Below are positions 36,564 to 46,098 of a stretch of 64,000 nt of DNA, piece after piece. The notes under the pieces are model-generated. The model was given only the letters and a program-made list of their open reading frames with translations. It searched no databases and had not been told where the DNA came from. Numbering within the stretch: position 1 is the first letter of the stretch; every line of letters begins with the position of its first letter. The stretch is from Aliikangiella coralliicola (lineage in GTDB: Bacteria > Pseudomonadota > Gammaproteobacteria > Enterobacterales > Kangiellaceae): assembly GCF_007004725.1 (NCBI RefSeq), contig NZ_ML660170.1, forward strand, positions 62,001 through 126,000, written 5' to 3'. The translations under genes and the position numbers were made by a program.

Positions 36564-39000
36564 AAAACCCTCTATTCTGAACATTTTGAATTTCAATTCC
36601 CGGCCTGCCGTTCACCTCCAATACCAGCGGCCCAAGTTTTTCATCAATACATATATCAACGCCAATGTAGCCTAAGCCAATCGCTTTTTCACAAGCGAGT
36701 GACATCTCAATAATTTCCTTCCAAAACGGTAACTCTACATCAACCAGCGGCTGATTGTTGTCAGGGTGATGAGACACCGTTTTTTGTTTTAATCTTGCAT
36801 TAGTCGTTTTGCCACTTATTACATCGATGGCGATACCAACTGCACCCTGGTGAAGGTTTGCTTTACCATCAGACAATTTGGTCGGCATTCTTAACATGGC
36901 ACTAATGACTTTACCTTTGCTCACGATTACTCGAATATCACTCAAACCATAAGGTGCAAGTTTTTGCAAACTATCGTGTTGTGTTAACAGTGGTTCGAAG
37001 TAAGCGCAATCGGTGTCTCCGGTTTGCGAAAAACTGCCCGCAATAATTTCAGCACAATGTTGTGAAATCATTTGCTTACTAATCTTTTTACCGCTTGCGG
37101 AAATAAACTCCCCCTCTTTTTTGTCCACGATAATCATAATCCCATTTCCCTGCGAACCCTGATTAGGCTTGAGCGCAAATTGATTCACTTGCTCGAGTAA
37201 CTTACCAACATCATTGAGATTTGCCAGGCTTTCAACGGCCAGCAAAGTTTTTGGAACAGGAATGTCATGTGCTTTTAAAACCGCTTTACTTTGCAGCTTA
37301 TCTGCCGCCAATTTGAGTAGTGATTTTTGATTGAGTTTATAAACCAGGTGCCGGTTTCTTTTATTAATTCCCAATACCGGATGGTCCTTATTACCCAATA
37401 TATTTTTAAACCGATAAAGCTCGCTGAGCCTCAATCCGGTCCAGCGTCCGATATAAATTTGCGCGACCAGAACAAGGAGATAAAACTCAGGATAAAACGA
37501 AAATAAAGCTTCCAGCATAAACGAGCCGAGAATGAGAAAACACAGCCAGATTGTCAGCAAAGTTCCTAATGAAACTTTGATCAATTCTAACCAGTTTTCA
37601 TCGCTAGACATTTGATGAATTCTTTCTGCGATAAAACTGATAATAACCACAGGAAACAGAGAAAGCATACCAAACTCAAGACGACTGCTAGTACCGATTA
37701 AACTTAAGCCGCCAATAAAAACCATGGTATTAATGGTTATAATTGCCGCTAGCCGCGGGACCTTTAATAATCGAGCACGATCTAAAATGACATGGGCTAA
37801 ATAACTAATCAATAAGATCACAACAAAGGCAATGATACCTTTATAAAAACCGGTAAAAGTACAGGCGGCAGCGACTAACATTGGCATAAATACGCCAAAA
37901 GTTTTCACGCCGAGAACATTGCGTAGAAAAGTAATGAGTAAAGTACATAACGGAAATAACAAAAATAGCCCGATGGTTTCCGGCTGTAATCCCATGACCA
38001 ATAACAAGTGGGAAATATTGATCGCCGCACTATCAATTGATCGGCCGCTTTGACTATCCGAGTCGTTAGGCTGGCCTTGATCAATCTGATACAAGCTGGA
38101 GGCAACCAGTCTTTTATCAATACTAAATAAATAATCGAAATTTATATCTGCGGTATGTCTGAACAAGACTTGGTCGGTTAAATATAAACTTAAATAATTG
38201 GCAGGTAGTCGGGCAAAATTTCCGTTCGTAGGGCCAAAAGGGATCCAGTGTCCTCTGACATAAACTTCCACCCACTGATGCGAAGTTTTCTTGCTGCCTT
38301 CATTTAAAATTACACCGCCAACCAACCGTGCCGGAATGTTATTGAGCCGCGCTAATGCGACAAATAACCGGCTTTTCCCATTGCAACTGGCTTGCTTTAA
38401 ACGAAGTGCCGTTAAAGCGTCAGTAAAACCTTTAAAAGGTGCTCCCTCAATTTGCTGATAAGTGTAATTATAAATAGAGCGGAGTACCGCTTTAACATTG
38501 CGTGTGTTTTCAGGCTGAATAAGCTGCCATAACGACTTAATTTCTGGATGACTGATCTGAATCGCATTGGTTTCACTTAAGAAAAGTGCCAGCGATTCTG
38601 GATAATTTTTAGGAATAATTAACTCGTCACCAATCTCGTACTCAACTTCCTGAGTGGCGACCAGTGCTTTGTACTGAACATTATTGGCAGTCGCCACGCC
38701 ACTCCACTGGGCCACTCTACCACTAACCTCTTCGCGCACCAGATAACCTAATCCGTTAGCAACAACGCTTTCTTTGATAACTTGCTGTCTTTCTGCATCT
38801 TGCGGAATATAAGTTTCGATATTAATCGATTCATCGTCCTGCTCAAAACTCATGTCCAGGGTCAGGGAGTAAATACTATGTGGTGTCAGATGTCGGGTAA
38901 AATCCTGCAGAGAAATCACATGCACAGCAAAGATAACTGCGAATGTGGCTAGCAGAATTGGGTTAAAATGCCTGAATAACCAGGGGAAAACTTTAAACAT
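36541..39000 (-). CDS. Fused transglutaminase-like domain, membrane block and ATP-grasp ligase domain
   Basis: 819 residues. An N-terminal helix (about 12-30) leads to a transglutaminase-like domain (about 90-290). Cys206 (QASCNGKSRLF) and His241 (SHQWVEVYV) are present, but the third residue is Gly256 in PFGPTNG where Asp is usual. About six or seven helices follow (about 330-530, e.g. TIGLFLLFPLCTLLITFL, IIAFVVILLISYLAHVIL). A RimK-type ATP-grasp domain ends the chain (about 545-819): KPNQGSQGNGIMII for ATP and LEVNGRPGIEIQNV for metal. In other Gammaproteobacteria these parts are usually two adjacent genes (inactive transglutaminase with 7TM; alpha-L-glutamate ligase-like). Here they form one frame without an interrupting stop. 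The substrate is unknown; a peptide-ligase activity at the membrane is inference. Confidence 0.88.
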   Translation of the reverse strand: MFKVFPWLFRHFNPILLATFAVIFAVHVISLQDFTRHLTPHSIYSLTLDMSFEQDDESINIETYIPQDAERQQVIKESVVANGLGYLVREEVSGRVAQWSGVATANNVQYKALVATQEVEYEIGDELIIPKNYPESLALFLSETNAIQISHPEIKSLWQLIQPENTRNVKAVLRSIYNYTYQQIEGAPFKGFTDALTALRLKQASCNGKSRLFVALARLNNIPARLVGGVILNEGSKKTSHQWVEVYVRGHWIPFGPTNGNFARLPANYLSLYLTDQVLFRHTADINFDYLFSIDKRLVASSLYQIDQGQPNDSDSQSGRSIDSAAINISHLLLVMGLQPETIGLFLLFPLCTLLITFLRNVLGVKTFGVFMPMLVAAACTFTGFYKGIIAFVVILLISYLAHVILDRARLLKVPRLAAIITINTMVFIGGLSLIGTSSRLEFGMLSLFPVVIISFIAERIHQMSSDENWLELIKVSLGTLLTIWLCFLILGSFMLEALFSFYPEFYLLVLVAQIYIGRWTGLRLSELYRFKNILGNKDHPVLGINKRNRHLVYKLNQKSLLKLAADKLQSKAVLKAHDIPVPKTLLAVESLANLNDVGKLLEQVNQFALKPNQGSQGNGIMIIVDKKEGEFISASGKKISKQMISQHCAEIIAGSFSQTGDTDCAYFEPLLTQHDSLQKLAPYGLSDIRVIVSKGKVISAMLRMPTKLSDGKANLHQGAVGIAIDVISGKTTNARLKQKTVSHHPDNNQPLVDVELPFWKEIIEMSLACEKAIGLGYIGVDICIDEKLGPLVLEVNGRPGIEIQNVQNRGFYGQFQNT

Positions 39001-39356
39001 TGACTGGACTTAGTGTAAAAAACCGGAACATCGTATACTTCTCGATATTAAATGCCTGACAAACCAAAAATCTACCTTTCATACTAGCATCAGCAGCAGT
39101 TAATTGTAGTAATTAGCGCTCAAGTGGAAATTTTCACATTTAAACCATGACAGAGTTATCAATAATAGCACTCAGTTCACCGCTTCCTTTAAATTTTATT
39201 TAGGGCAAATGGCGAGAATAACTCGTTTAAACTGATATATCCTCCCGTTTTTGGAAATGTTCGCTAGATTAATAACAACTATTTGGTCCCTTAATTTGGC
39301 TGAGGTATAATCCGCGCCTCATTCGCTCTAACCCACTATTCACCGCCAGAATCGAA
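39001..39356. other. Divergent promoter region between the fusion gene and mfd
   Basis: 356 bp. The mfd promoter is at 39283-39311. The rest is AT-rich with no ORF or clear operator. Confidence 0.6.
39283..39311 (+). promoter_or_regulatory. Sigma-70 promoter for mfd
   Basis: A perfect -10 box TATAAT (39306-39311) with TTGGTC (39284-39289) 16 bp upstream as a weak -35. The likely transcription start is about 40 bp before the mfd ATG. Confidence 0.5.
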
Positions 39357-42300
39357 ATGACCATGATTCCTTCAGACAATTTGCTCCAGGACCTGAACCA
39401 CAAACCAGGGTTCACTAATCGATTTAGTCAGGTTCATGGAAGCGCATTTGCTTTGACCATCGCACAGGTTGCGGCTGAATATGACGGATTGTTGATGGTG
39501 TTACTGCCCGATGCAGCCAGCACCTTTCCGCTAAAACGAGAAATTGAATATTTTTTAGGCGATAGCCAAGTGCCAGTCATGACGTTGCCGGACTGGGAAA
39601 CTTTACCCTATGATTATTTTTCACCGCATCAGGATATCATTTCGGAGCGCTTACAGACGCTTTACCAGCTTCCCCGGTTAAACAAAGGCATTTTATTATT
39701 ACCTGTGTCATCCGCGTTACAAAAACTACCATCTCGAAATTATATCGAACAGCAATGCCTGCTACTTAAAACCGGCCAGACCATCAATTTTGAAACCCTT
39801 CGAATTCAACTCGATAATAATGGTTACACCTGCGTTGCAAACGTGATGGAGCACGGAGAGTTTGCGGTAAGAGGATCAATTCTGGACCTTTTCCCAATGG
39901 GCGCCTCATCGCCGATTCGAATCGAATTATTCGACGATGAAATCGATTCACTCCGTTACTTTGAGCCTGAATCACAACTAACCACTGAGAAAGTCTCTGA
40001 AATAAACTTGTTGCCCGCCAGAGAATATCCAACCAATGAAAATGCAGTAGCGACATTTCGCCAAAACTGGCGTGCTGCCTTTGATAGCAATATTAAGGAA
40101 TCTTCAATTTACCGTGATGTGAGTAACGGTATTTTTCCTGCTGGCATCGAGTATTATCTGCCCTTATTTTTTGATCAACTCTCAACCATATTTGACTTTA
40201 TTGATAACGATAAACTACTCATCGTTCGCCGAGGCGATCTGACTAAACCGATTAATTCATTTTGGAATGAATTGAATGAAAGGTATGAACAATATCGGTA
40301 CGATATTGAGCGCCCGATTGTTGAACCACATAGCCTGTTTTTAAATGATAGCGAGCTATTTTCTCAGCTGAACCAGTTTGCATCGCTTTCTCTACAAAAA
40401 TCGACAAAAGAAAAAACAGAGAACGCCATTTCTCTCAATTATTCCAAATGTCCGTCGGTGCAAATTGAGCATCGTTCAACCAGCCCTTTCAACCATCTGA
40501 AAGAAGTACTCGATGACTATCAGAAAATATTAATTTGCGCAGAATCATCCGGCCGGCAGGAAGTGTTGCGAGAGCTTCTGGTAAAGAATGATATTCAACC
40601 GGAAAATGTCACCAGCTGGCAGTCATTTAAAGAAATTTCCGATGGTGTCGCGTTAACCACCGCTGCCCCCCAACAAGGATTTGGTTCAGACGATTTTCTG
40701 GTAATTTGTGAAAGTGACTTATTCGGCAGCCAGGTTTTACAATCTCGTCGTCGCAGTGACAAAGGTGTTTCGCCCGATTTACTGATCCACAGTTTGGCAG
40801 AGCTTAAACCGGGTGATCCAGTCGTGCATGTTGATCAGGGTGTCGGTCGATACCTTGGGTTACAAACATTGGAAGCAGGTGGTGTTACCAGCGAATTTCT
40901 GACGCTGGAATATTCCGGCGGCGACAAGCTTTATGTACCAGTTCAGTCGCTTCATCTGATCCATCGCTTTTCTGGCAGCAATCCTGAAACGGCTCCATGG
41001 CACAAGCTGGGTAGCGAATCGTGGAGTAAGGCGAAACGCAAGGCCATTGAAAAAGCCAGAGACACAGCCGCAGAGTTACTCGACCTTTACGCACGCCGTG
41101 CGGCGGAAAAAGGCATTCGCCATAAACTCGATTTGAGTGATTATGAAAAATTCGCCAGTGAGTTTGAATTTGAAGTAACCCCCGATCAAGCTCAGTCGAT
41201 TGAAGCAGTGGTCAAAGACATGCAAGCTTCTACGCCAATGGACAGGTTAGTCTGTGGAGACGTTGGGTTCGGCAAAACCGAAGTCGCTATGCGAGCCGCC
41301 TTTGTCGCCATTCAAAGTGGTATGCAGGTAGCCATGTTGGTGCCCACCACCCTGCTCGCGCAACAACATTTTAATTCATTTCAAGATCGGTTTGCCCAAT
41401 GGCCGGTGAACATCGGCGTGTTGTCACGATTCCAAACCAAAAAAGAACAGGAAGAGTTATTAGCAAACGTAGAGTCCGGCAAAATAGACATTGTGATTGG
41501 CACCCACCGCTTATTGACCGGAAAGCCTAAATTTAAAGAATTAGGCTTGTTGCTAATCGATGAAGAACACCGCTTCGGTGTACGCCAAAAAGAAATTCTT
41601 AAATCGTATCGTGCCAAAGTTGATATTCTCACTCTCACCGCGACCCCTATTCCGCGAACGCTGAACATGTCGATGTCGGGAATGCGTGACCTGTCAATTA
41701 TCGCCACACCACCGGCAAAACGCCTGGCGATTAAAACCTTTGTACGTCAGCATAACCTGCCACTCATTAAAGAAGCGATTCAACGAGAAATTCGCCGTGG
41801 TGGGCAAGTCTATTTTCTACATAACTCGGTAGACTCAATCGAACGCGTGGCTCGCGAAATAAAAGAATTATTACCGGAAATCGAAGTTGCCACCGCCCAT
41901 GGACAAATGCGCGAAAGAAATCTGGAAGAAGTGATGAAGCAGTTTTATCATCAGAAATACCATGTATTGGTATGTACAACCATTATCGAAACAGGCATTG
42001 ATGTCCCCACCGCTAACACCATTATTATGGATCGCGCCGATAAACTTGGATTGGCCCAACTACACCAGTTGCGTGGCCGAGTCGGCCGTTCACATCATCA
42101 GGCCTATGCTTATTTGTTAACACCGAATCCGAAAACCATTACCAAAGATGCGAAAAAACGTCTGGAAGCAATAGGCAATCTTGAGGACCTCGGCGCCGGG
42201 TTTATCCTCGCCACGCACGACCTGGAAATTCGTGGCGCCGGCGAATTGCTGGGCGATGAGCAAAGCGGACACATGCAAACCATCGGTTTTACGCTGTATA

Positions 42301-42809
42301 TGGATTTACTCGACCGCGCGGTTAACGCTTTGAAGAGTGGCCTGGAACCTTCGCTGAAAATGACGCAGGACAACCAGACAGAAATTAGTCTGGGCGAGTC
42401 GGCATTGTTACCGGAATCTTTCGTACCGGATGTTGGTTTACGCCTGTCTTTGTATAAACGAATCGCCAGCGCAAAAGACGCTGAGGCGCTACGCCAGCTG
42501 CAAGTTGAGTTGATTGACCGATTTGGCTTGCTGCCTGATGCAACAAAAGCGTTATTCCACGCCACCGAACTGAAACAACGACTGTCTAAACTCGGCATTA
42601 CTAAGTTAGACGCGAATCAATCCAGCATAACCCTGGAATTTACCGCAGAGCCCAATATTGATACGGCCAAATTGATCCAGCTTATTCAGACTAATCCGAC
42701 TAAATATAAGCTTATTCAGGGAACAGTGTTAAAAGTGAGCAGTCCAAACGAATCGGTAGAACAACGTAAGCAACAGATAGATTCTTTGATTGCAACGCTG
42801 GGCGGCTAA
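39357..42809 (+). CDS. mfd: Transcription-repair coupling factor
   Basis: 1150 residues (E. coli 1148). UvrB-like N-terminus, then the RNA-polymerase interaction region VDQGVGRYLGLQTLEAGG (about 495) and a RecG-like helicase with Walker A GDVGFGKTEVAMRAAF, DEEHRFGVRQKE (motif II), LTATPIPRTLNMS (III) and LHQLRGRVGRSHHQAYAYLL (VI). The C-terminal TRCF domain is complete. Mfd removes stalled RNA polymerase and recruits UvrA. The gene precedes a csiV gene, as in Vibrio, separated by 235 bp. The ATG is preceded by CGCCAGAATCGAA, with no strong ribosome site. Confidence 0.97.
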   Translation: MTMIPSDNLLQDLNHKPGFTNRFSQVHGSAFALTIAQVAAEYDGLLMVLLPDAASTFPLKREIEYFLGDSQVPVMTLPDWETLPYDYFSPHQDIISERLQTLYQLPRLNKGILLLPVSSALQKLPSRNYIEQQCLLLKTGQTINFETLRIQLDNNGYTCVANVMEHGEFAVRGSILDLFPMGASSPIRIELFDDEIDSLRYFEPESQLTTEKVSEINLLPAREYPTNENAVATFRQNWRAAFDSNIKESSIYRDVSNGIFPAGIEYYLPLFFDQLSTIFDFIDNDKLLIVRRGDLTKPINSFWNELNERYEQYRYDIERPIVEPHSLFLNDSELFSQLNQFASLSLQKSTKEKTENAISLNYSKCPSVQIEHRSTSPFNHLKEVLDDYQKILICAESSGRQEVLRELLVKNDIQPENVTSWQSFKEISDGVALTTAAPQQGFGSDDFLVICESDLFGSQVLQSRRRSDKGVSPDLLIHSLAELKPGDPVVHVDQGVGRYLGLQTLEAGGVTSEFLTLEYSGGDKLYVPVQSLHLIHRFSGSNPETAPWHKLGSESWSKAKRKAIEKARDTAAELLDLYARRAAEKGIRHKLDLSDYEKFASEFEFEVTPDQAQSIEAVVKDMQASTPMDRLVCGDVGFGKTEVAMRAAFVAIQSGMQVAMLVPTTLLAQQHFNSFQDRFAQWPVNIGVLSRFQTKKEQEELLANVESGKIDIVIGTHRLLTGKPKFKELGLLLIDEEHRFGVRQKEILKSYRAKVDILTLTATPIPRTLNMSMSGMRDLSIIATPPAKRLAIKTFVRQHNLPLIKEAIQREIRRGGQVYFLHNSVDSIERVAREIKELLPEIEVATAHGQMRERNLEEVMKQFYHQKYHVLVCTTIIETGIDVPTANTIIMDRADKLGLAQLHQLRGRVGRSHHQAYAYLLTPNPKTITKDAKKRLEAIGNLEDLGAGFILATHDLEIRGAGELLGDEQSGHMQTIGFTLYMDLLDRAVNALKSGLEPSLKMTQDNQTEISLGESALLPESFVPDVGLRLSLYKRIASAKDAEALRQLQVELIDRFGLLPDATKALFHATELKQRLSKLGITKLDANQSSITLEFTAEPNIDTAKLIQLIQTNPTKYKLIQGTVLKVSSPNESVEQRKQQIDSLIATLGG

Positions 42810-43044
42810 AGGTTAGTATTCCAACTATCGGACCCAATGTCACCGGTTTGTGCGACACATTAATAATTTTGGTGAAAACAGACACAGCGCGGCGCCCCTG
42901 TTACCACTTATCATAGGCACCAAATCAGGCGTCAGGGCGAAAATTAAAACGCCTGTGAAGTATTTTGAAAAGAAGCCTGTTGAAAAATTGATGGCGCCGA
43001 CTATCAGCCGACAGAAACATTGAAATGACAGATATCGCAAAATT

Positions 43045-44514
43045 ATGATTTATATTAAAAAACTATCGCAATTTATTGTTGCTTTTCTAATTAGCTACAG
43101 CGGCTTAAACTTAGCTGCGGAAACCAGTTCGACGAAAAATTTAAGTAAAAAACACCTTGCAAGTATTACAGAAGAAGAACCACGCTGGTTTGAGGTAGAG
43201 ATTATATTGTTTAAGCCCACCAGCACTCAGGGATTACTGGAAGAATCCTGGAACAGTAAAGTCGATTTAACCAAATCAGAAAATCTGATCGACTTCTTAC
43301 AACCCCACAGATTAATTCCCGGCGATATTCAAAATTTACCCGATGATGCACTGCCGCCAGTTGAAGAAGAAATCACTCAGGAAACAACCAATAACACTCC
43401 TCAGGAAACAGATACGACACTGGTTAACAATTTGGTCGATGGCATTCAGCAAGGGCTGGATATTGAATTGACGGCCGATGCCAAACCTGAAGAAAAACCA
43501 TTTCAGTTGTTAGCAGATGAGCTTCTTCAACTGAAAAATGAAGCCGCTAGTTTAAAGCGTCACCCTGACTATAAACTGTTGACTCATCTGGCGTGGCGAC
43601 AACCCGTGCTAGGTCAGAGAGAAGCCCCCCACATTCGCATTGCCGCCGGTCAGGATTTCGGTTTGGAGTATGATTACCAAGGTAACAAGCTCATGACCAA
43701 TCCTAATTTTGGAGATGATTCGCAACCGGGAATGCAAGACGGCTTTCAAGGGATAAACAGTGGTGACGATTACCAGCCAAATGCCCCAACAACAACGCAA
43801 CAAGTAGAAACCTATGCGATTAATCAGCCGGGTGTTTTACACGAGCAAAAAATGTCGGAAGATTCAGCGGCAGATGATCAAAATAAAATGGGCCATATTG
43901 ATCAGATTGTACCGACAATCTGGGTTCCTGAGCTCGATGGGGATATTAAAATTTACCTGGGGCGTTATCTGCATATTAAAACCAATTTATTTTTACGCCG
44001 TCCTGATAAGGAAGAAATAGAAGCAATCGATCTCGATGTATTTGATTTAGATCGATTATCAACGCTGAAAAATTCGACAGAATTATTAGGCCAATCTGAA
44101 TTGGGCAATTCAATCATTAATAGTAGTGAGATAAGCGACGCTTCGCAGTCTGCAAACAGTGGTTTTATCGATTCAGATATTCTTAAAAGTGAAGATTCTT
44201 CTGGCAAAAACCATGTGGCGGGTTTTCCAACGAATCCACAATCAGAATCAAATGCAAGTGACCCATTTAACTTCTCACAGCCAGACGATCATCAATTCTC
44301 ATGGGAAATTGATGATAATTTTCTTGAGGCCGAGTCTGAAAAAATGTATATAGAAAGACTGTTTAATTATCGGCTGAAGCAATCTCGTCGAGTGCGTAGT
44401 GGAGAACTCCACTATTTTGACCACCCGTTGATTGGAATGCTGGTCATCATAAGGCCTTATGAAATGGAAGAGCAGCAGCCTCCAGACGCTCTTGGATTAC
44501 CGCCTTCAATTTAA
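43045..44514 (+). CDS. csiV: CsiV family peptidoglycan-associated protein, long form
   Basis: 489 residues with a signal peptide (LIVAFLISYSGLNLAAE; cleavage near residue 25). The CsiV hallmarks are EPRWFEVEIILFKP at the N-terminus, VPELDGDIKIYLGRYLHIKTNL in the centre, and KQSRRVRSGELHYFDHPLIGMLVIIRPYE at the C-terminus. Vibrio cholerae CsiV is much shorter. Here there are inserted acidic, Asn/Gln/Ser-rich segments (about 100-140, 215-280, 330-420) that look disordered. CsiV acts in the periplasm in D-amino-acid-linked cell-shape control in Vibrio. Downstream of mfd as in Vibrio; the next gene starts 25 bp later. Confidence 0.85.
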   Translation: MIYIKKLSQFIVAFLISYSGLNLAAETSSTKNLSKKHLASITEEEPRWFEVEIILFKPTSTQGLLEESWNSKVDLTKSENLIDFLQPHRLIPGDIQNLPDDALPPVEEEITQETTNNTPQETDTTLVNNLVDGIQQGLDIELTADAKPEEKPFQLLADELLQLKNEAASLKRHPDYKLLTHLAWRQPVLGQREAPHIRIAAGQDFGLEYDYQGNKLMTNPNFGDDSQPGMQDGFQGINSGDDYQPNAPTTTQQVETYAINQPGVLHEQKMSEDSAADDQNKMGHIDQIVPTIWVPELDGDIKIYLGRYLHIKTNLFLRRPDKEEIEAIDLDVFDLDRLSTLKNSTELLGQSELGNSIINSSEISDASQSANSGFIDSDILKSEDSSGKNHVAGFPTNPQSESNASDPFNFSQPDDHQFSWEIDDNFLEAESEKMYIERLFNYRLKQSRRVRSGELHYFDHPLIGMLVIIRPYEMEEQQPPDALGLPPSI

Positions 44515-44538
44515 ATATATAGAAAAACGGAGAGCCTA

Positions 44539-45675
44539 ATGGCTAAACTTGTTGTTTTAGGTGCTGGCATGATTGGTAATGCGATGGCGTTAGATCTGGC
44601 AAATGACCATGATATAACCGCGATCGATATCGATAAGAGAGCTTTATCGCGCCTGTCAAAACAAAATGAAAAAATAAAAACCACCGTTGCAGACTTAAAA
44701 GAGACCGAAGATCTCACCGAACTACTGGCGCCTTATGATCTGGTGATTTGTGCAGTACCCGGTTTTATGGGCTTTGAGACACTTAAGAAAATTCTGCAAG
44801 CTAAAAAAAATGTGGTGGATATTTCTTTTTTCCCTGAAAATTGTTTTGATCTGGATTACCTTGCGAAAAAGAACGACGTATGGGCCATCACTGACTGCGG
44901 CGTCGCACCGGGAATGTCAAATGTCATTCTTGGCTATCTCGACAGCAAAATGGAAGTTAAAGATTATGAATGTTTAGTCGGCGGATTACCCTCTAAACGC
45001 GAATGGCCTTTTAACTACAAAGCACCCTTTTCACCCATTGATGTGATCGAAGAATATACACGCCCTGCCCGTTATGTCGAAAATGGAGAGGTTGTTATTC
45101 GCGAAGCACTTTCCGATTGCGAGCTAATGGACATTCAGCGAGTGGGAACCCTGGAAGCTTTTAATACCGATGGCTTACGAACATTGATTTATACCATGGA
45201 TCATATTCCGAATATGAAAGAAAAAACCTTGCGTTACCCAGGACACGCGGAATATGTCCAGGTGTTGCAAAAGTCTGGTTTTTTCTCAGAAACCGAGATG
45301 GAAGTTGACGGTATCGCATTTCGCCCTATAGACGTGACAGCACGTATTTTGCGCGATAATTGGCGGCTAAAAAATTCTGATGAAGAGTTCACTGTGATGC
45401 GAATTAGTATTGAAGGCGATGAAAATGGTAAGTCTCGCCGCTATATTTATCGGCTGCTGGATAAAGGCTGTGAGAATACTAAGACGACCTCAATGGCACG
45501 CACTACCGGTTACACCGCAACGGCGATTGCCAACTACCTGCTTCAACACAAACCTGAATCGGGCGTTTTTGCGCCAGAAACATTAGGCGTGCAAAAAGAA
45601 GCTTATCAATATATTCTTAAGTACCTTAAAGACCGCAACGTCGATTATCGAATTGAAGAATTTACGCTTAACTAG
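44539..45675 (+). CDS. Saccharopine dehydrogenase family protein, probably lysine 6-dehydrogenase type
   Basis: 378 residues, with an N-terminal dinucleotide-binding fold (VVLGAGMIGNAMALDLA) and the C-terminal saccharopine dehydrogenase fold. Key stretches are DCGVAPGMSNVILG and YECLVGGLPSKREWPFNYKAPFSPIDVIEEYTRPAR. Length and layout match the single-domain lysine 6-dehydrogenase of Bacillus-type bacteria, which oxidises lysine to allysine/piperideine-6-carboxylate; bifunctional eukaryotic enzymes are far larger. An AASADH gene 1.5 kb downstream uses exactly that product, so the lysine role is a context inference. AGAG precedes the ATG. csiV ends 24 bp upstream. Confidence 0.8.
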   Translation: MAKLVVLGAGMIGNAMALDLANDHDITAIDIDKRALSRLSKQNEKIKTTVADLKETEDLTELLAPYDLVICAVPGFMGFETLKKILQAKKNVVDISFFPENCFDLDYLAKKNDVWAITDCGVAPGMSNVILGYLDSKMEVKDYECLVGGLPSKREWPFNYKAPFSPIDVIEEYTRPARYVENGEVVIREALSDCELMDIQRVGTLEAFNTDGLRTLIYTMDHIPNMKEKTLRYPGHAEYVQVLQKSGFFSETEMEVDGIAFRPIDVTARILRDNWRLKNSDEEFTVMRISIEGDENGKSRRYIYRLLDKGCENTKTTSMARTTGYTATAIANYLLQHKPESGVFAPETLGVQKEAYQYILKYLKDRNVDYRIEEFTLN

Positions 45676-45719
45676 AAAAAAAATATTGGCAGATTTTAAA
45701 TTATAAAAAGGCTTTTGTT

Positions 45720-45968
45720 ATGACAGAAATACGAGAAATTTCGCAAGAAAAATTGGCAGAAATTAAAGAGAGCTTCGCTTTTTTCGATCGCGACGATAAT
45801 AATGAAATCGATATTGACGAATTCGCAAAACTATTAAAAGTGATTTCTCCTCAAGCCACCCGGGAACAAGCGGAAAAAGGCTTTGCTTTTATTGACGAAA
45901 ATAACGATGGACATATCGATTTCGAAGAGTTTATCGGTTGGTGGCAAACTTGTTGGTGGGAATACTAG
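45720..45968 (+). CDS. Two-EF-hand calcium-binding protein
   Basis: 82 residues. Two canonical 12-residue loops with all ligand positions: DRDDNNEIDIDE (residues 19-30) and DENNDGHIDFEE (about 55-66), each preceded and followed by helices, so both should bind Ca2+. It looks like a half-calmodulin. No signal peptide is visible, so it is probably cytoplasmic. It lies 44 bp after the lysine-dehydrogenase-like gene with AAAGG before the ATG and a terminator 54 bp after the stop. Its function is unknown. The tight linkage suggests calcium control of the dehydrogenase, which I cannot show. Confidence 0.85.
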   Translation: MTEIREISQEKLAEIKESFAFFDRDDNNEIDIDEFAKLLKVISPQATREQAEKGFAFIDENNDGHIDFEEFIGWWQTCWWEY

Positions 45969-46021
45969 CTACGAATTATTTGGCGCTCAAATCAATTTAA
46001 GATTTTGTCGCTGCGAAAAAA

Positions 46022-46048
46022 AACCTGCTTTTAAAAGCAGGTTTTTTT
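46022..46048. terminator. Bidirectional intrinsic terminator
   Basis: A perfect palindrome AACCTGCTTTT/AAAAGCAGGTT (46022-46043) flanked by A8 upstream and T7 downstream. It ends the EF-hand transcript and the convergent DUF4826 transcript. Confidence 0.92.
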
Positions 46049-46098
46049 ATGAATAAAATAACTTTTACCAAGTTACCTCAGCCTATCAGCAAAAGTCA

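Noticed and set aside
42840-43040. 66-codon frame on the minus strand between mfd and csiV
   Set aside because: No ribosome site, no recognised motif, and it lies in the gap of two clear plus-strand genes.
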